Positions 32,008 to 35,311 of a stretch of 35,311 nucleotides of DNA are shown piece after piece. The position numbers and the translations under genes were made by a program. This DNA is from CAZWEZ01 sp964632795. GTDB lineage: Bacteria; Pseudomonadota; Alphaproteobacteria; Rhodospirillales; 2-02-FULL-58-16. The notes beneath the pieces are model-generated. The model was not told the origin of the DNA and searched no databases. It worked only from the letters and a program-made list of their open reading frames with translations. Location: the NCBI GenBank assembly GCA_964632795.1, contig CAZWEZ010000030.1, positions 1 through 35,311 on the forward strand, in the 5' to 3' direction. Each line of letters opens with the position of its first letter. Position 1 is the stretch's first letter.

Positions 32008-32029
32008 AAGAGCGCCGTTTCGGATGCTC

Positions 32030-33514
32030 TCATTCGTTTTCCGAAAATGTCCGGTAGACGAAGTCCAGCTTCTCTCTCAACCGCTTGTTCTTGATCTTGT
32101 TGACGGCGATATTCTTCAGCGGCTTCCATTCGCTGCTTTCCTGAGACAACTCTTCGGCAAGCGCCCACTTGTGAATGTAGGAGTTACCGGACAGCGCCCG
32201 AAGCGCCGCGAACTGCCTTTTGCTAAGCCAGCCCGCTTCAAGGGAATCCAGCTTTTCCGGGTCGATGAAAATCCGGGTGATCTCGGAGTAGTAAAGGAAT
32301 CGGGACTCCTGGGAACGGCTGAGTCGGGTGCGCTGGTGGAGCGCGTCGCGGAAGCCGACCGAGGAGCGGAACTCCCGGCCGAAGAGTTCATCGAAGCCCC
32401 CCGTGGAGATACCCTCCGTCGCCAGCCGGTCCATTGCTCCCGCCGACAGTTCGTAGTGGACTTCGCGGTAGACCTGCTGGGCGAACACGTTCTGGAGGAA
32501 GAACAGCGCCACGAAGCAGACGGTGGCCGAGATGACCGGCGTGATCATCCACCCGACTCCGATGTTGCCGACCGTCCGCCACTGGATCTGGCGCCCCCCC
32601 TTCAACAGGCCGATGCCGACGACCGCCCCGACCACGGCCTGGGAGCTGGACACCGGGACCAGCGGGATGGTCGGCAGGCCGGCCCCGGCAAGCAGGTGTT
32701 CCAGGCCCTCGGAGGCGAACAGGAAAAGCACCACCGAATGGGAGGTGACAACCACCCACGCCGCCACCGGGGTCAGGGGCAGAAGGTCGTTGCCGACCGT
32801 CAGCATCACCTTCTTCGAATACGTGAAGACGCCGACGGCGATGGCGATGGCGCCAAGCAGGAAGAGCTGTTGAACCGAGGTGAAGGTGAACAGGCCGGCG
32901 ATCTCGAAGTCGGTGAACGGCGAGAGCGGAACGAACACGCCCATCACGTTGGCGATGTTATTGGCGCCCAGGCTGTAGGCGCCGAAAGCGCCGGCCAGGA
33001 TCAACGCTATCCGGGTGTAGGCGTCCTGGCGCAGCATATGAAGATTGAGCCGGCGCAGGACGGCCACCGTCGTCTTGTACAACACGATGGCGATCACCCC
33101 GGCGAGAATCGGGCAGACCACCCAGGTGCCGAGGATCTTGGTCAATGCGTTGAAGTCGGTGGGCGATTGGCTGAACAGGTTCCAACCCAGGATGGCGCCG
33201 ACGATGGCCTGGGTGGTGGAAACCGGGAGCCCCGCCTTGGTCATCCAATACACCGTCAGGGCGGCCGACAGGGCCACCATGAAGGAACCGGCCAGGGTGT
33301 TGACCGAGCCCAGCCGACCCAGGGTGTGGGCGGCGCCCGCCCCGCTGAGCACGGCGCCGAGGATGACGAACACGCTGCACACGATGGCTGCGGTGACGAA
33401 CGTCACCATGCGTGAACCGACCGCGGTGCCGAAGACGTTGGCGGCGTCGTTGGCGCCCAGCGACCAACCGAGAAACAAGCCGCTGGTGAGGAAGAGTAGG
33501 ACCGTGATCTCCAT
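32030..33514 (-). CDS. PiT-family inorganic phosphate transporter with C-terminal extension
   Basis: 494 residues. The two inverted halves each carry the PiT signature: LGWSLGANDAANVFGTAVG near the N-terminus and YSLGANNIANVMG in the middle, with PVSTTQAIVGA and PVSSSQAVVGA as paired re-entrant elements. About 10 membrane segments are expected. After the last one (~residue 350) a hydrophilic tail of ~140 residues follows, ending HKWALAEELSQESSEWKPLK and a basic end. It lies 12 bp after the DUF47 gene, the usual Pit-accessory pairing. It moves phosphate by cation symport. In this context it could balance phosphate released from phosphonates. Convergent with the DeoR gene, 22 bp apart. Confidence 0.92.
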   Translation of the reverse strand: MEITVLLFLTSGLFLGWSLGANDAANVFGTAVGSRMVTFVTAAIVCSVFVILGAVLSGAGAAHTLGRLGSVNTLAGSFMVALSAALTVYWMTKAGLPVSTTQAIVGAILGWNLFSQSPTDFNALTKILGTWVVCPILAGVIAIVLYKTTVAVLRRLNLHMLRQDAYTRIALILAGAFGAYSLGANNIANVMGVFVPLSPFTDFEIAGLFTFTSVQQLFLLGAIAIAVGVFTYSKKVMLTVGNDLLPLTPVAAWVVVTSHSVVLFLFASEGLEHLLAGAGLPTIPLVPVSSSQAVVGAVVGIGLLKGGRQIQWRTVGNIGVGWMITPVISATVCFVALFFLQNVFAQQVYREVHYELSAGAMDRLATEGISTGGFDELFGREFRSSVGFRDALHQRTRLSRSQESRFLYYSEITRIFIDPEKLDSLEAGWLSKRQFAALRALSGNSYIHKWALAEELSQESSEWKPLKNIAVNKIKNKRLREKLDFVYRTFSENE

Positions 33515-33526
33515 GGCCTGAGGGCC

Positions 33527-34189
33527 TTAGAGAGTCCTCTTGATGGTGTAGATGGCCAGATGGTCGGCGATGTCCTCGGCGACGTTGGCCAGAAGGTCGA
33601 TGCGTTCGACGAAGTAACGAAGGTGGATCTTGTCGACCTTGGGGAGGTCCGAGGCGAAAGCCTCGCGCTTCAGTTTGGTGCAGATCTTGTCGGCTTCGGT
33701 TTCGAGGACGTTGACCTTGAGGATATGGTCGCGGACCGCCTCGATATTCCTGAAGAACGCCCGCGCCGCCATCACCGCGGATTCGACGCACATGACGACC
33801 ATCTCCGTGAGGTTGATGAAGTCCCTGTGATATTCCTCCGGAATTTCGGGGGTCTCGATGGAGAACCGGTAGAAGTTGGCCTGGACGACGTTGATCAGTT
33901 CGTCCATTTCCTCGAGCAGACTCATGACGTCGCCCCTGAGGTCCGGAATCAGGGTCTGCTCGTACAACTGGGTCTCGATGTTCTTGCGAAGTTCGTCGGC
34001 GCGGCTTTCGATCTCGCTGACCTGACGGAGCGATTCCTCGAACTCCTCGCAGGCGCCGTCCTTCAGATAGATCTTGATCGCCAGCAGGAAGATCAGGCCG
34101 GCTTCCATGATTCGGTCGAGAAATTCGTCGATCTGGTTTTCGAGGAACTTGGTTCCCCGAAACAACGCATTGCCTTTGGATAACAGCAT
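33527..34189 (-). CDS. DUF47/PhoU-like Pit accessory protein
   Basis: 220 residues, all helical, of the PhoU-like DUF47 family that partners PiT transporters. It has acidic metal-binding-type helices (CEEFEESLRQVSEIESRADE; NVLETEADKICTKLKREAF) and DHLAIYTIKRTL at the end. The ATG at 34189 is chosen because GGGGAG lies 7 nt upstream; the GTG at 34204 would precede that ribosome site. It is probably required for correct activity or regulation of the adjacent PiT protein. Confidence 0.9.
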   Translation of the reverse strand: MLLSKGNALFRGTKFLENQIDEFLDRIMEAGLIFLLAIKIYLKDGACEEFEESLRQVSEIESRADELRKNIETQLYEQTLIPDLRGDVMSLLEEMDELINVVQANFYRFSIETPEIPEEYHRDFINLTEMVVMCVESAVMAARAFFRNIEAVRDHILKVNVLETEADKICTKLKREAFASDLPKVDKIHLRYFVERIDLLANVAEDIADHLAIYTIKRTL

Positions 34190-34243
34190 TCGCGCTCTCC
34201 CCACCGCGAAGCGGGCCGCCTCTGGCCGAGGAAACCGGAGGGC

Positions 34244-34420
34244 CTAATCCGATATCCGCTTGGCCATCAGTAATTTCCGGGCACCGTTGCGGGCCGTTTC
34301 GCACAATACCGACTTTGCTTTGTCCGAATCGTCGGTGGCTTTCATCAGTTCCTTGAGGTCCGGCTTGATACGTTTGAGAACTTTCCTGACGGCTTTATCG
34401 GCGTCGCTTGATTTTTTCAT
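34244..34420 (-). CDS. Small basic hypothetical protein
   Basis: 58 residues starting MKKSSDADKAVRKVLKRIKP and ending in LLMAKRISD. It is lysine-rich and predicted helical, with one Cys and no membrane segment. The ATG at 34420 is used because the longer open frame starts only with a TTG and its extra residues come from AT-rich non-coding sequence. The upstream 115 bp (34421-34535) are AT-rich with A/T runs and look like a leader or promoter region. It precedes the DUF47-PiT pair by 54 bp and may share their transcript. Function unknown. Confidence 0.55.
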   Translation of the reverse strand: MKKSSDADKAVRKVLKRIKPDLKELMKATDDSDKAKSVLCETARNGARKLLMAKRISD

Positions 34421-34535
34421 AGCTAAAAAAAACCTTCCTATTTTTGTGAAGACCCTGTTTTTCGAGGAAAAAACCTGTCGGGACGGCCACCATATAGATT
34501 TTTCCCGGCAAGGCAATTTTTCCGGTCAAAAGGCG

Positions 34536-35300
34536 TTATCGACCGGCTTTCCGATCCGCCTCGATAATCTCGCCGTTGCGCGTGCAGTCCGCCGAGGCCA
34601 GCTCGACGAACAGCCCGGCGACGTCGTCCGCCTCCTTCAGCGTCGCCGGGTCCTCGCCGGGGTAGGCGACGGCGCGCATCGCGGTGCGGGTGGGGCCGGG
34701 GTTGAGGACGTTGACCCGGACGGGGGTCTTGGCGACCTCGGCGGCGTAGACTTTGACCATCATCTCGAGGGCCGCCTTGCTCACCGCGTAGGCCCCCCAG
34801 TAGGGCCACACGCCCTGGGTGACGGTCGAGCCGACGAAAATGGCGCGCCCCGCCTCGGAGGCCCGGAGCAGGGGATCGAAGTCGCGGATCAGCCGCCAGT
34901 TGGCGGTCAGGTTGACGGCCAGGGTCAATTCCCAGGCCTTGGGGTCGACGTGGCCCATGGGGCTCAGGGCGGTCAGTACGCCGGCGTTGCCGACCAGGAC
35001 GTCGAGGCGCTCGAAGCGTTCGAAGACCGCCGCCCCCATGCGGTCGATGGCCTTATAATCGGTCAGGTCGATGGGCATCAGCGTGGCCTGGCCGCCCAGT
35101 TTCCGGATCTCGTCGTCGACCTCCTCGAGCCCGCCCTGGGTGCGGGCGGCGAGGATCAGGTGGGCCCCTTCGGCGGCGAAGCGCCGCGCCACCGCCGCCC
35201 CGATCCCGCGCGAGGCCCCGGTGACCAGGGCGATGCGGCCGTGCAGGCGGCCGCCGGTGGGGGAGGGGGCAGGGGAGGGGGCGGGGTCGGAGGCGGCCAC
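34536..35300 (-). CDS. Short-chain dehydrogenase/reductase (N-terminus uncertain at window edge)
   Basis: At least 254 residues of a classical SDR: ALVTGASRGIGAAVARR (cofactor loop), VLVGNAGVLTALSP (NAG), FVGSTVTQG (catalytic Ser region) and YWGAYAVSKAALEMM (catalytic Tyr and Lys), then NVLNPGPTRTAMRA. It resembles the YciK/FabG-like group acting on unknown alcohols or ketones. The frame stays open to the end of the window. The GTG at 35300 is the outermost start visible, and the Pro/Ser/Ala-rich first ~18 residues come from a GGGGAGGGGGC tract. The true start could be later or outside the window. No link to the phosphonate genes is evident. Confidence 0.85.
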   Translation of the reverse strand: MAASDPAPSPAPSPTGGRLHGRIALVTGASRGIGAAVARRFAAEGAHLILAARTQGGLEEVDDEIRKLGGQATLMPIDLTDYKAIDRMGAAVFERFERLDVLVGNAGVLTALSPMGHVDPKAWELTLAVNLTANWRLIRDFDPLLRASEAGRAIFVGSTVTQGVWPYWGAYAVSKAALEMMVKVYAAEVAKTPVRVNVLNPGPTRTAMRAVAYPGEDPATLKEADDVAGLFVELASADCTRNGEIIEADRKAGR

Positions 35301-35311
35301 CGGGACTACCC

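Overview
The window looks like chromosomal DNA from a high-GC alphaproteobacterium, probably of the Rhodospirillales/Rhizobiales type. The best lineage marker is a DUF1476 protein at 7344-7667, the zeta-type F1-ATPase inhibitor family that is characteristic of Alphaproteobacteria. The intergenic palindrome CCTCATCCTGAGCAGC...GTGTCGAAGGATG, seen twice, also fits that group. A run of exactly 100 N at 2145-2244 shows that this is a scaffolded draft assembly.

Layout. (i) 73-7166, plus strand: a CYTH-like protein and a palindromic element, then four genes joined by 1-4 nt overlaps: a GspA/ExeA-type AAA ATPase, a GspB-like protein fused to TPRs, a 595-residue cobalamin-binding enzyme and a P5C-reductase-like dehydrogenase. 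(ii) 7199-8389: palindromic repeats, the DUF1476 gene and a HigA-type antitoxin with no toxin partner. (iii) 8390-10383, minus: phnX and phnW, the phosphonatase route from 2-aminoethylphosphonate (AEP) to acetaldehyde and phosphate. (iv) 10620-13760: a TPR-CHAT lipoprotein. (v) 13847-18469, plus: a dimethylglycine/sarcosine dehydrogenase-type FAD-GcvT protein and a single-chain MtaA-like methyltransferase fused to a corrinoid protein. (vi) 18825-22175: a kinase-aminotransferase fusion, a cupin and a small membrane protein. (vii) 22324-30942, minus: an apparent operon of AEP-type ABC transporter genes (binding protein, ATPase, fused permease) followed by three tandem MttB-superfamily methyltransferases. 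A divergent DeoR-family regulator follows at 31231. (viii) 32030-35300, minus: PiT phosphate transporter, its DUF47 partner, a small basic protein and an SDR.

How the genes may work together. The transporter most resembles 2-AEP uptake systems, yet it sits in one operon with three corrinoid methyltransferases. Corrinoid protein, FAD demethylase and PhnW/PhnX genes lie in the same 22 kb. I infer a pathway that imports an N-methylated aminophosphonate (for example 2-trimethylaminoethylphosphonate), removes methyl groups by corrinoid transfer and FAD oxidation, and passes AEP to PhnW/PhnX, with PiT handling phosphate. Three promoter regions of these genes carry a 10-bp-phased NNGNCA motif that could be the operator of the DeoR protein. 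This is a hypothesis from gene content; no substrate can be read from sequence.
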